From Elusimicrobiota bacterium (GTDB lineage: Bacteria > Elusimicrobiota > Elusimicrobia > UBA1565 > UBA9628), in NCBI GenBank assembly GCA_030696455.1, contig JAUYSH010000116.1:42398-106397 (forward strand): DNA of 64,000 nt. The letters are read 5' to 3'. This document shows, piece after piece, positions 16,107 through 23,957 of the stretch. The notes under the pieces are model-generated. The model saw nothing but the letters and a program-made list of their open reading frames with translations. It was not told where the DNA came from and ran no database searches. The translations under genes were made by a program, and so were the position numbers. How positions within the stretch are numbered: position 1 is the first letter of the stretch; each line of letters begins with the position of its first letter.

Positions 16107-17123
16107 CTAACCGATGCCGATTCGAATGCGATCCAGTTCCTCGAGGAATCTTCCGGCGCCCGCCGCGACGCAGTTCAAGGGATCGGCCGCTTGGCTCACC
16201 GCGAGCTCGGTTTCCTGCCGGATGATCTCCGGGAAACCCCGCAGCAGGCACCCGCCTCCGGTCAGGATCAAGCCGCGATCCACCAGGTCGGCGGACAGCT
16301 GAGGGGGCGTTTCTTTCAGGGCGTCCCTGATCATCTCGACGATGAGCCGCACCGGCTCCAGGAGCGCCCGCCGGACCTCCTCGGACGTGGTCAGCACGGT
16401 CTTGGGCAGGCCGGTCGCCTGATCCCGCCCGCGCACCTCCATCGTCTGCTCCTCCTTGAGCGGGAAGGCCGACCCGATCCGGAGCTTGACGTCCTCCGCG
16501 GTGTTCTCGCCGATCACGAGCCCGTATTCCCGGCGGAAGTGCACGATGAGGGCCAGGTCCATCTCGTCGCCGGCCACGGGGACGGATCTGGAAACCACGA
16601 TCCCGCCCAAGGAGATCACGGCCGCCTCCGTCGTCCCGCCGCCGATGTCGACGATGAAGTTCGCGCGAGCTTCCGCGATCGGCAGGTCGGCCCCGATCGC
16701 CGCGGCGACGACCTCCTCGATCAGAACGACCTCGCGCGCGCCCGCCTGCTCGGCCGCTTCCCGGACGGCGCGGCGCTCCACCTCGGTGATGCAGGATGGG
16801 ACCGCGATGACGACGCGCGGATGAAGGAGGGACCGGCGAGCATGCACCTTGCGGATGAAGAATCTGATCATCTCCTGCGTGACGGCGAAGTCGGCGATGA
16901 CGCCGTCCCTCAACGGCCTGACGGGGATGATCGACGAAGGGGCGCGTCCGAGCATCCCCTTGGCCTCGGCCCCGATCGCCAGGATCCTGCGGGTATCTCG
17001 GTCGATGGCCACCACGGAGGGTTCGCGCAGGACGACGCCCTGGTTCTTGACGTAAACCAAGGTATTGGCCGTGCCGAGATCCATGGCCATGTCGTTCGAG
17101 AAGAGCCCGTACAGGAAATCCAT
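16107..17123 (-). CDS. mreB: MreB-family actin homologue
   Basis: A 338-residue bacterial actin. Nucleotide-binding motifs are DLGTANTLVY (phosphate 1), VDIGGGTTEAAV (phosphate 2) and LTGGGCLLRGFPE (adenosine). MreB polymers on the inner face of the membrane direct rod-shaped wall growth. The start is uncertain between this ATG and the GTG just before it (17126); both overlap the stop of the upstream Gre-like gene. mreC and mreD are absent here, which is unusual for the main cell-shape copy; instead it is coupled to a Gre C-terminal domain protein. This may be an extra MreB, or the shape genes may be split in this lineage. Confidence 0.9.
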   Translation of the reverse strand: MDFLYGLFSNDMAMDLGTANTLVYVKNQGVVLREPSVVAIDRDTRRILAIGAEAKGMLGRAPSSIIPVRPLRDGVIADFAVTQEMIRFFIRKVHARRSLLHPRVVIAVPSCITEVERRAVREAAEQAGAREVVLIEEVVAAAIGADLPIAEARANFIVDIGGGTTEAAVISLGGIVVSRSVPVAGDEMDLALIVHFRREYGLVIGENTAEDVKLRIGSAFPLKEEQTMEVRGRDQATGLPKTVLTTSEEVRRALLEPVRLIVEMIRDALKETPPQLSADLVDRGLILTGGGCLLRGFPEIIRQETELAVSQAADPLNCVAAGAGRFLEELDRIRIGIG

Positions 17124-17395
17124 CACGTTATCACCGGCGCCCGAGCGACCTTGACGATCCGAAACGTCCGGATCCCGTCGTGAACCTCCACGCGCACCGA
17201 TTCGTCCTCCTGATGTCCCATGAGCGCCGCCGCGAGGGGCGCGCCGATGGAGACCTTGCCGGCGAACGGATCGGCGGCATCGACAGGGACGATGGTGATG
17301 GTCAGCTTCTCATCCGTTTCAATGTCCTGGACGATCACGCGGCACCACACGCCCACCTTGGAAAATCCTCCGCCCGACTCCAGCATGCGTTCCAT
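17123..17395 (-). CDS. stand-alone GreA/GreB C-terminal domain protein
   Basis: A 90-residue protein whose second half, DPFAGKVSIGAPLAAALMGH then VRVEVHDGIRTFRIVKV, matches the FKBP-like C-terminal domain of GreA/GreB and Rnk. The N-terminal coiled-coil finger that reaches the RNA polymerase active site is missing, so it cannot stimulate transcript cleavage the way GreA does; it may bind RNA polymerase in the secondary-channel rim as Rnk does. The ATG at 17393-17395 is preferred over the upstream TTG because GGGAGG sits 8 bases before it. Coupled to mreB by a TGATG junction. Confidence 0.75.
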   Translation of the reverse strand: MERMLESGGGFSKVGVWCRVIVQDIETDEKLTITIVPVDAADPFAGKVSIGAPLAAALMGHQEDESVRVEVHDGIRTFRIVKVARAPVIT

Positions 17396-17435
17396 ATGCA
17401 AATCCTCCCTTAGACGCTCATCGCGCTCGACGCAG

Positions 17436-17466
17436 GGAGGCCGAAGCCGCTAGGGCCTCGGCCTCC
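17436..17466. other. hairpin in the divergent gre/nhaR intergenic region
   Basis: GGAGGCCGA (17436-17444) and TCGGCCTCC (17458-17466) form a perfect 9-bp stem with a 13-base loop, itself nested within GACGCA (17429-17434) and TGCGTC (17475-17480). It lies just upstream of the Gre-like gene. Function unknown; it may be a protein-binding dyad or leader structure. Confidence 0.4.
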
Positions 17467-17671
17467 GGGCGTCTTGCGTCATCCGTCACTCTCCCGCGCG
17501 CGGCGGTGGCGACGGCCGCGCGATACGCTTTCCGGTATCGCGTTCATCCCGGCGATTCTCCGGTGCGCGGCCGCGACCAGGCAGGCGTCATCGGCGTATC
17601 CCCTACAGCATAGCCCGCGATTGTCGTAAGGAAAAGTAGATAATGTGGTATATAAGGTGTGGAAAAACCTA

Positions 17672-18556
17672 ATGATCCCCCTGAACTACCACCATCTCTA
17701 TTATTTCTTCGTGGTCGCTCACGAAGGTTCGATCGCCCGCGCGACGGAGAAGCTGCTGCTGGCCGCGCCGACGATCAGCGCTCAGATCCGCGAGCTCGAA
17801 ACGGATCTGGGGCGGACGCTCTTCGAGCGGCGCGGCCGAGGGCTGCATCTGACCGGGGATGGACGGGTCGTGCTCGCGTACGCCCGGCGTGTCTTCGACC
17901 TGGGGGCGGAGATGCGGGACGCCTTGGGCGATCTGCCTCGGCAAGCCTCGCCGCGCGCGCAGATCGGCGTCGTCGCGGGCTTTCCGGCGGCCGTGTCGCA
18001 GTCATTGGTCGCGTTCCTATCCTCCGAGTTCCCGGGAGCTCATCTTTCCTTCCAGATGGCGGGGGCCTCTCGCTTGACGGAGGCCATGCGCGAGCACCGT
18101 CTTGACCTGGCGGTGTCGGACCGGCCTCTCGAGGAGCGTGATGGGGATCGCTTCGTCTCCTGCCTGGCCGCGCGCATCCCCGTGAGGCTGGCGGCGTCGC
18201 CGCGCCTCGCGCGGCGCCTCGGACCGCTGCCGAAAGCCTTGGATCGATGTCCGGTCATCCTTCCCTCCCCGCCCTGGGGCCTGCGTCATCAGCTGCAGGA
18301 GGCTTTCGCGCGCTGGAAGGTCCACCCCGAGGTCAGAGGCGAGACGGAGGACCTCGAGCTTGCCTGGCGCATGGGAATAGCCGGCAAAGTCATCGTTCCG
18401 GTGGACGAGCGCACCCTCCGCGCCCTCAAGGGTACGCTCCGGCCTTTGAAGCTGCCGCCCGGGCGCGGGTTTCATCTGCCGGTGTATCTGACGGCTCGGG
18501 AGCGGCGTTGGTCCAATCCGCTCGCCGAGCGGGCGCTCGCGGCATTCCGCGGCTAG
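17672..18556 (+). CDS. LysR-family transcriptional regulator, NhaR-like
   Basis: A 294-residue LysR-type regulator. The N-terminal winged helix-turn-helix reads LNYHHLYYFFVVAHEGSIAR then APTISAQIRELE, which is the NhaR subgroup pattern (NYHHLYYFWxVA). The effector domain follows (ARAQIGVVAGFPAAV onward). NhaR proteins respond to Na+ or stress and activate nhaA or osmC in enterics; the target here is not evident. I begin at the ATG at 17672 because homologues start there; the open frame adds nine residues upstream. The upstream AT-rich stretch with a TATATAAGG-like sequence may hold the promoter. It is divergent from the Gre/MreB operon. Confidence 0.88.
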   Translation: MIPLNYHHLYYFFVVAHEGSIARATEKLLLAAPTISAQIRELETDLGRTLFERRGRGLHLTGDGRVVLAYARRVFDLGAEMRDALGDLPRQASPRAQIGVVAGFPAAVSQSLVAFLSSEFPGAHLSFQMAGASRLTEAMREHRLDLAVSDRPLEERDGDRFVSCLAARIPVRLAASPRLARRLGPLPKALDRCPVILPSPPWGLRHQLQEAFARWKVHPEVRGETEDLELAWRMGIAGKVIVPVDERTLRALKGTLRPLKLPPGRGFHLPVYLTARERRWSNPLAERALAAFRG

Positions 18557-18773
18557 GCGGCCATAAACTTCCGGATCCCGCCAAAAAAACAAAGTCAGGC
18601 CGAGGCTTTCCGGATACGGGCGGGTCCATGGACGGCGATCGACGATCTTTGGACGCCGGCCTCCGTCACGCAGGACTGACCCGGACGTTTCCGCGCCTCC
18701 ATGGCCGCGGCCCGCGCGCGGCGCTAAACTTCGACAAGGAGGGCGCCGCCGCGGCGCTGTCCGGGAGGTCGCG

Positions 18774-19205
18774 ATGAAAACCTCACCTACGATCATACTG
18801 GTCCTGCTCGCGTCGTTCGCGGTCGCGCAGGAGGTCAGGCGCCAGCGGACGGAAAGGCCGCCCGTGAACATCAACCCGAGCCAGACGATCCCGCCGATCA
18901 ACCCGAGCCAAACGCTCCGGCCGACTTTGCCGGCCGCGCCCGCGGCTCCGCCCGCCCCGGTCGTCCAGCCGTTGACGGTCAAGGTCTTCATCTCCATTAC
19001 CCGGGGCCCCAACGAGCTGCAGGGGCTTCCGCCCATGGGCAACGCCGGCATACCCGTCGACGGCCTGCGCGTCGAGACGGACCGCGGCAGCGTGGTCCTC
19101 AGCGGGGTCGTGCGCAGCGAGTGGGACAAGGCCGAGGCCGGCCGGCGCGCCGCGGCCTTGGCGGGCCCGGGAAAAGTGGTGAATCGTCTGGTCGTGCGTC
19201 CCTAA
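18774..19205 (+). CDS. exported BON-domain protein
   Basis: A 143-residue protein with a signal peptide (TIILVLLASFAVAQE), a Pro/Asn-rich linker containing a repeated NPSQT motif (NINPSQTIPPINPSQTL), then a BON domain at about residues 68-143 ending in VETDRGSVVLSGVVRSEWDK and VVNRLVVRP. BON domains, as in OsmY, associate with membranes or phospholipids in the periplasm. GGGAGG precedes the ATG; a TAAACT box lies at 18724-18729. The stop overlaps the stop of the convergent response-regulator gene. The 215 bases between nhaR and this gene hold no convincing gene, only an A-rich patch near 18583. Confidence 0.75.
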   Translation: MKTSPTIILVLLASFAVAQEVRRQRTERPPVNINPSQTIPPINPSQTLRPTLPAAPAAPPAPVVQPLTVKVFISITRGPNELQGLPPMGNAGIPVDGLRVETDRGSVVLSGVVRSEWDKAEAGRRAAALAGPGKVVNRLVVRP

Positions 19206-19639
19206 GGAAGCAGGTTCAGGTCGAGCCAGAAGCTCCGGATCGCGGCGACGAGGCGGACCTGCTCGCGCGCGTCGATGGGCTTGACGAGGAAGGCGTTCGC
19301 GCCGAGGTCGTAGGCGTGGGCGACGTCGGCCTGCGATCTCGAGGAGGTCAGCACGAGGACGGGGATGCGCCGGAAGGCGGGCTCCAGGCGGCGCCACTCC
19401 AGGACCTCGAAGCCCGATTTGCGGGGAAGCTTCAGATCGAGCAGCACCAGCGACGGCGGCGGGTAAAGCCCCCGGTCGGCGAAGGCGCCCTGGCCCTGAA
19501 GGTAGTCCACCGCCTCCTCGCCGTCGCGCGCGACCCGGAGGCAATCGGGCAAGCCGAGCTCCGCGAAGGCCGTCTTGAGGAAGAACACGTCGTCGGGGTC
19601 GTCCTCGACGGCCAGGATGACGAAGCCCCGCGGGCTCAT
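19202..19639 (-). CDS. single-domain response regulator (Rcp1-like)
   Basis: A 145-residue receiver with no output domain. The acidic pocket is VEDDPDD near residue 12, the phospho-acceptor Asp is in LVLLDLKLPRKSGFEVL near residue 67, the conserved Thr/Ser is in VLVLTSSRSQ, and the Lys is in FLVKPID. The DxxDxF-like and LPRKSGFEV features match the Rcp1/CheY-like receivers that partner with phytochrome-type and GAF histidine kinases. It overlaps the histidine kinase stop by 4 bases and is the third gene of the KaiC-HK-RR operon, so it is the likely phosphoryl acceptor. Confidence 0.9.
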   Translation of the reverse strand: MSPRGFVILAVEDDPDDVFFLKTAFAELGLPDCLRVARDGEEAVDYLQGQGAFADRGLYPPPSLVLLDLKLPRKSGFEVLEWRRLEPAFRRIPVLVLTSSRSQADVAHAYDLGANAFLVKPIDAREQVRLVAAIRSFWLDLNLLP

Positions 19640-21024
19640 GCCGGCACCTGCTCCTTGGGCAGCTCGATCCAGAAGCGGCTGCCTTCTCCCGGCCGGGACT
19701 CGACCCCGGAGGAGCCCTTCATGCGCTCGAGCGCCCGGCGCACGATCGCCAGGCCGATGCCCGTGCCGGGATAGGCCTCGACGCCGTGCAGGCGCTGGAA
19801 CACGCCGAAGATCCGTTCCTGGTGCTCCGGCGCGATGCCGATCCCGTTGTCGCGGACCCACAGGCGCACCCGGCCGTCGCGCTCCTCCGCCGTCACGCTC
19901 ACGCGCGGCGCGACCCCCGGCGCCGTGAATTTGAGGGCGTTGGAGACCAGGTTGTAAACCGCCTGCTTGAGCTGGACCTTGTGTCCCTGGACCCGGGGCA
20001 AAGGGTCCGCCGCCTCCAGGAAGCCCCCGCGCGACTCGAGCTCGCCCTTCAGCTCGGACCTCACGCCGGCGAGGATCTCCGAAAGGGAAACGGGCTCGAG
20101 CTTGACGTCCTCTAGCGTCAGGCGGCTGTAGGCCAGGAGGTCGTTGATCAGGACGTCCATGCCTTCGCTCGCCGCCTTGATGCGCGAGACGTAGGACTGC
20201 AATGTTCTTTCATCGGCGGTGCCGAGGAGGAGGTCGCTGAAGCCGTGGATGTGACGCAGCGGCGCGCGCAGGTCGTGGGCGATGGAGTAGGTGAACGCGT
20301 GAAGCTCGCGGATCGTCTCCTGGAACTGGGCGGTGCGCTCCGCCACGCGGCGCTCGAGGTCCGCGTTGAGCGCGCGGACCTCGCTCTCGACGCCGCGGCG
20401 GAGGGAAAGCTCCCGCCGGGCGCTCTTCTCGCCCGCCTCCGCACGCCGCCGCATCTCGAGCTCCTTGAGGCGCGCGTGGAAGCGCTCGATCGTGATGGCG
20501 AGCTGGTTGCTGATCGCGCTCGCGAAGGCGAGGTCCGCCTCGTCGAAAGGGGCCTCGCCCTCCAGGTGCAGGACGCCGAAGACGGGCCGGCCTTGCACGA
20601 TCAGGGGGAGAGAGAGGAATTTCCCCGGGTCCGGCCGGGGCGCGTCCGAAGGCGGCGGCGCGGCGGCTCCGGTGCCCGGGACGATCGACTCGGGCTCGGG
20701 CGCGGCGGTCCGGGTGAGATAGTCGAAGGAGGTCCGCGCGCGCGCCTCGGCGGCCTCGAGTTCGGACGGGCTGAACTCCGGAGCGTGCCAGACGATCTTC
20801 GCCGGCCGCTCGCCCGCCTTCTCGATCAGGACCGCGCTTCGAAGCGGCAGCTCCTTGGTCATGATCGCCAGAAGCGCCCGCACCACCTCCTCGGTGGTCG
20901 AGACGAAATGAGTGAGGAGCTTGCTGATCTCATACAGCGTGCCTATGCGCTTGGCCCCGTGCTCGGGGGCGCGCCGAGGCTCGCGAGCCGGCGCCGCGTG
21001 GCGGCCGCGCCGCGGCGGCGTCAT
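19636..21024 (-). CDS. GAF-domain histidine kinase
   Basis: A 462-residue soluble sensor kinase. There is a basic N-terminus, a GAF domain at about residues 25-195, a heptad-rich coiled coil (about 200-255), a HisKA domain with the phospho-acceptor His in FTYSIAHDLRAPLRHIHGF, and a HATPase with N box LVSNALKFT, G1 DNGIGIAPEHQ and GTGIGLAIVRRAL. No transmembrane helix is seen, so it senses a cytoplasmic signal. The phytochrome-like HisKA (YSIAHDLRAPLR) pairs well with the Rcp1-like receiver encoded next. It is coupled by 4-base overlaps to both the triple-KaiC gene before it and the receiver after it. Confidence 0.92.
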   Translation of the reverse strand: MTPPRRGRHAAPAREPRRAPEHGAKRIGTLYEISKLLTHFVSTTEEVVRALLAIMTKELPLRSAVLIEKAGERPAKIVWHAPEFSPSELEAAEARARTSFDYLTRTAAPEPESIVPGTGAAAPPPSDAPRPDPGKFLSLPLIVQGRPVFGVLHLEGEAPFDEADLAFASAISNQLAITIERFHARLKELEMRRRAEAGEKSARRELSLRRGVESEVRALNADLERRVAERTAQFQETIRELHAFTYSIAHDLRAPLRHIHGFSDLLLGTADERTLQSYVSRIKAASEGMDVLINDLLAYSRLTLEDVKLEPVSLSEILAGVRSELKGELESRGGFLEAADPLPRVQGHKVQLKQAVYNLVSNALKFTAPGVAPRVSVTAEERDGRVRLWVRDNGIGIAPEHQERIFGVFQRLHGVEAYPGTGIGLAIVRRALERMKGSSGVESRPGEGSRFWIELPKEQVPA

Positions 21025-23666
21025 CGATGCCTCCCGCGCGCCGCGAGCGCGGGCTCGAGCGGAGCCTTCGCGCCCGGGAGGCTGAGCGCGGGCCCGATCG
21101 AGAAGCCTCCGCGCGCGATCTTGAACGTATGGAGCGCGTTGTCGTGGGTGCTGCCGCGGGTCTTGATCACCCTCAGGGAGGAGGCCATCCGGCTGTCCTG
21201 CGGGGCGTAGCGCAGCACGACGATGTTGTCCGCGAGCGGCGAGAAGCCCCGGTCGTCCGCGTTGAAATCCATCGAGTACAGGGAGTCGGACTCGAGCGTG
21301 AACACGCTCGTGACCCCCAAGGCCCGGAAGGTGACGATGAGCTCGTAGAGCAGCTCGCGGACGTCGTCGGGCCTCATGCCGGAGGTCGCGATATGGGTCG
21401 TGCTGTCGAGCACGAGCCGCCGCGCCTTGCGCGTGCGGACCTTGTCGGTCAGGACCGACAGGAACTGGGAGCTGCGGATGTGGGTCGGCGGGAGATAGAC
21501 GAGCTCGACGAGGCCGTCCTTGACCGCCTGGCGCAAGGGCAGGTCGAGGGCGTCCGCGTTGACCAGGATCTCCTCGGGCGCCTCCTCGAGGGTGACGATG
21601 AGGCCGGGCTCTCCTTGCCGGGCGCCTTCCAGGATGAACTGCAGGGCGAGCGTGCTCTTGCCGATGCCGGAGCTTCCGGAGACGAGCGTGGTGCTTTGCT
21701 CCAAGAGTCCGTCGCCGAGGAGCTTGTCGAGGCCGGGGATTCCGCAGGAGAGGCGCTCGGCCGCCTTGGGGGGAGGAGCCAGAAAAAGGCCGTGCTCGAA
21801 GACGGCGTAGCGCGGGAACACCGTGATCCCGCCCTTCCCGATCGTCATCGTGTGCCGCCCCTTGAGATGGGCGGTGTTGCGCAGCTTGTAGACCTCGATG
21901 TAGCGCTGGCGCTCGAGGCCCTCCTCGAGCGAGCTCAGGATGATCACGCCGTCGACGACGGTCTCCTCCACGCCGAAGCGGCTGATCCGATCGGCGCCGT
22001 AGGGGACGTCCGTGGAGAGGAAGCCCACCGCCCCGGCGTTCTGGATGAGGGCGGCGATATGAAAGACCTTGTCGCGGACGGCCTGGGCGTCCTCGATCTT
22101 ATGGAGGAAGACCGAGAGCGAGTCGATCACCACGCGCCGCGCCCCCAGCTCGGCGATCGTCGCCGTCATCATTTCCAGGTCGTGCTCGACGCGGATGTTG
22201 GGCTGAGGGATGAAGACGATCTTCAGCATCCCGCGCGCGAGCTCGGCGTCCAGATCGAAGCCGATGCCGCCGGCCGCGGCGCGCAGGCGTTCGGGCGTCT
22301 CCTCGAACGAGAACAGGACGCCCTTCTCGCCGGCCTGCGCCCCGCGGACAATGAACTCGAGCCCCAGGACCGTCTTGCCCGTCCCCGCGGCGCCGGAGAT
22401 CAGGAGGCTCGAGCCGCGCGGGACGCCCTCTCCCAGGAGCTCGTCGAGCTTATGGATGCCGGTCAGGCAATGGCCGGAGGTGCCTTGCGCCTCCTTCCCG
22501 GCCGGATCGACCCGCTTCGGCAGGATCCGGGGCGCGAATATGCCGATGCCGTTCTCGTCGATCCGGAACGCGTGCTCGAATTGGCTGTGCGCCGTCCCCC
22601 GCAGCTTCTTGACCTGGATGAACCTCTGCTGCTCGCCCGACGACTCGCGCTGGCTCATCGTGATCAGGCCGTCGATGATGGAGAAGATCGGGTTGGATTC
22701 GATCTCCTTCACGCCGTATTCCCCGAGCAGGAAGGTGGTGGCCTTGAGCGCCATGAGGTTGATCATCAGCTCGTAGGAGAATTTCCGGAGCTCCTCCTTC
22801 GACGGGGTCAGGTCCTGGAAGACCTTGAAGCTGTCGATGACCACGATCGCGGGCTTGATCTTCTTGACGTGGTCCAGGATGAGCTCGAGCGTCTGCGGCA
22901 GGCCGTTCGTGCGAAGCAGCAGGCCCAGGTCGACGAAATGCATGCTTTCCTCGAACGTCGCGGGGTCGAAGAACTTGAACTTGTTGAGATAGAAGAGGGT
23001 CTTCGCGCCGGGCTCGGACAGGGTCGTGAAGTAAAGCACCTGGTTCCGCGGGGCCGCGTTGTGAAAGCAGATCTGCTGGGCCAGGATCGTCTTGCCGGAG
23101 CCGGGGATGCCCGCGATGGCGATGCTGGCGCCCTTGAGGAAGCCCCCGTCGAGGATCTCGTCGAGGTCCGGGACGCCCGTCGTGAGGCGCCGGTCTTTCG
23201 TCAAGTTCGTCATGGGTGCCGCTCCTTGAGGCGGGGCCGCGTCGCGCGGCTCCGGTTGGGTGCGGGCCGCGGCGTCCGGCGCGGCCCCCGACAGCTCGAC
23301 GTGCAGGCCCTTCGTCAGGACCTGATCGGTCAGGTCTCCGACGACCGTCAGGAGATCGACGAGCATGAAGGCGAACGCCTCCCGCAGCTCCCGCGGATCG
23401 AGCCGCTGCGGCGCCTCCAGGGCGCTCCCGCCGACGCGGGCCGACTCGAGGTGCAGGGAGCCGAGGACCGGGAATTTCTCGACGCACTTGGCGCGCACCG
23501 TCTCGCTGATCGCGCCCAGCGCGACCTCTCCGACCGCGCCCTCGGCCCGGCTCGTCAGCGCGTTCCAGGCCTCCCGGAACCGGGCCAGCAGCGCCTCGGG
23601 AGGGAGGTCGTCGGGCAGCCTCCCCAGCCAGGCCTTCACAAGAGCGTCGTGATCGTTATCCGCCAT
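21021..23666 (-). CDS. KaiC-family ATPase with three RecA-like KaiC domains
   Basis: An 881-residue protein. Residues 1-150 are a helical domain of uncertain kind, possibly RsbRD-like. Three KaiC domains follow with Walker A loops GIPGSGKT (186-193), GAAGTGKT (425-432) and GSSGIGKS (664-671), and three KaiC closing motifs (KLRGTAH, KLRNTAH, KTRGSTH). Domains 2 and 3 keep the catalytic Glu pair (FSFEET and VTLEEA), whereas domain 1 reads FTTLSEPG and lacks the pair. Cyanobacterial KaiC has two domains, so a third plus an N-terminal extension is unusual. Met152 begins a KaiC-like start and could be an internal start. It is the first gene of a coupled operon with a histidine kinase and a receiver, which suggests a nucleotide- or time-sensing signalling system. 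Confidence 0.88.
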   Translation of the reverse strand: MADNDHDALVKAWLGRLPDDLPPEALLARFREAWNALTSRAEGAVGEVALGAISETVRAKCVEKFPVLGSLHLESARVGGSALEAPQRLDPRELREAFAFMLVDLLTVVGDLTDQVLTKGLHVELSGAAPDAAARTQPEPRDAAPPQGAAPMTNLTKDRRLTTGVPDLDEILDGGFLKGASIAIAGIPGSGKTILAQQICFHNAAPRNQVLYFTTLSEPGAKTLFYLNKFKFFDPATFEESMHFVDLGLLLRTNGLPQTLELILDHVKKIKPAIVVIDSFKVFQDLTPSKEELRKFSYELMINLMALKATTFLLGEYGVKEIESNPIFSIIDGLITMSQRESSGEQQRFIQVKKLRGTAHSQFEHAFRIDENGIGIFAPRILPKRVDPAGKEAQGTSGHCLTGIHKLDELLGEGVPRGSSLLISGAAGTGKTVLGLEFIVRGAQAGEKGVLFSFEETPERLRAAAGGIGFDLDAELARGMLKIVFIPQPNIRVEHDLEMMTATIAELGARRVVIDSLSVFLHKIEDAQAVRDKVFHIAALIQNAGAVGFLSTDVPYGADRISRFGVEETVVDGVIILSSLEEGLERQRYIEVYKLRNTAHLKGRHTMTIGKGGITVFPRYAVFEHGLFLAPPPKAAERLSCGIPGLDKLLGDGLLEQSTTLVSGSSGIGKSTLALQFILEGARQGEPGLIVTLEEAPEEILVNADALDLPLRQAVKDGLVELVYLPPTHIRSSQFLSVLTDKVRTRKARRLVLDSTTHIATSGMRPDDVRELLYELIVTFRALGVTSVFTLESDSLYSMDFNADDRGFSPLADNIVVLRYAPQDSRMASSLRVIKTRGSTHDNALHTFKIARGGFSIGPALSLPGAKAPLEPALAARGRHR

Positions 23667-23764
23667 CGCCCCCAGTGTACCCAGGGCGAAAGCTCAAGTC
23701 GGTAGCGACCCTGTCATGAGATTATGTGGGCCGTGTTCGAATCGACCGACGGCGCCGGCCAAGC

Positions 23765-23798
23765 AAAAAACCGATCTCTCGTGGAGAAATCGGTTTTT
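23765..23798 (-). terminator. intrinsic terminator of the tRNA-Asp transcript
   Basis: Read on the minus strand, AAAAACCGATTTCTC pairs with GAGAGATCGGTTTTTT around a CAC loop; the 11-bp stem (one G-T pair) is followed by six T residues. It lies 10 bases downstream of the tRNA. The flanking A and T runs also make it usable on the plus strand. Confidence 0.85.
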
Positions 23799-23807
23799 CA
23801 GGAAAGC

Positions 23808-23885
23808 TGGCGGGGCCGACGGGATTTGAACCCGCGATCTCCGCCTTGACAGGGCGGCGTGTTAGGCCAGCTACACCACGGCCCC
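23808..23885 (-). tRNA. tRNA-Asp (anticodon GTC) with encoded CCA
   Basis: The minus strand folds as a cloverleaf. Acceptor GGGGCCG pairs with CGGCCCC, discriminator G, then CCA is encoded. The anticodon loop is CTGTCAA (anticodon GTC) on a CGCCC/GGGCG-type stem, and the T arm contains GGTTCAAATCC. An extended -10 (TGC TATACT, revcomp at 23897-23902) lies about 11 bases upstream. It is read toward a strong intrinsic terminator. It lies between the KaiC operon and a divergent histidine kinase gene. Confidence 0.96.
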
Positions 23886-23957
23886 GCAACGAAACGAGTA
23901 TAGCAAAATCCCGCGCGAAATTCCGCCTTGACGTAAAGCGGGCGGAGGGATATCCTC

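Noticed and set aside
18583..18596. A-rich run as a terminator after nhaR
   Set aside because: No stable stem precedes it on either strand that would give an intrinsic terminator.
21027..23705. Very long open frame on the plus strand across the KaiC gene (about 890 codons)
   Set aside because: It is antisense to a protein with three intact KaiC domains. Its composition (Arg, Gly, Asp, His, Val repeats) is what complementary GC-rich codons produce, and no motif is present.
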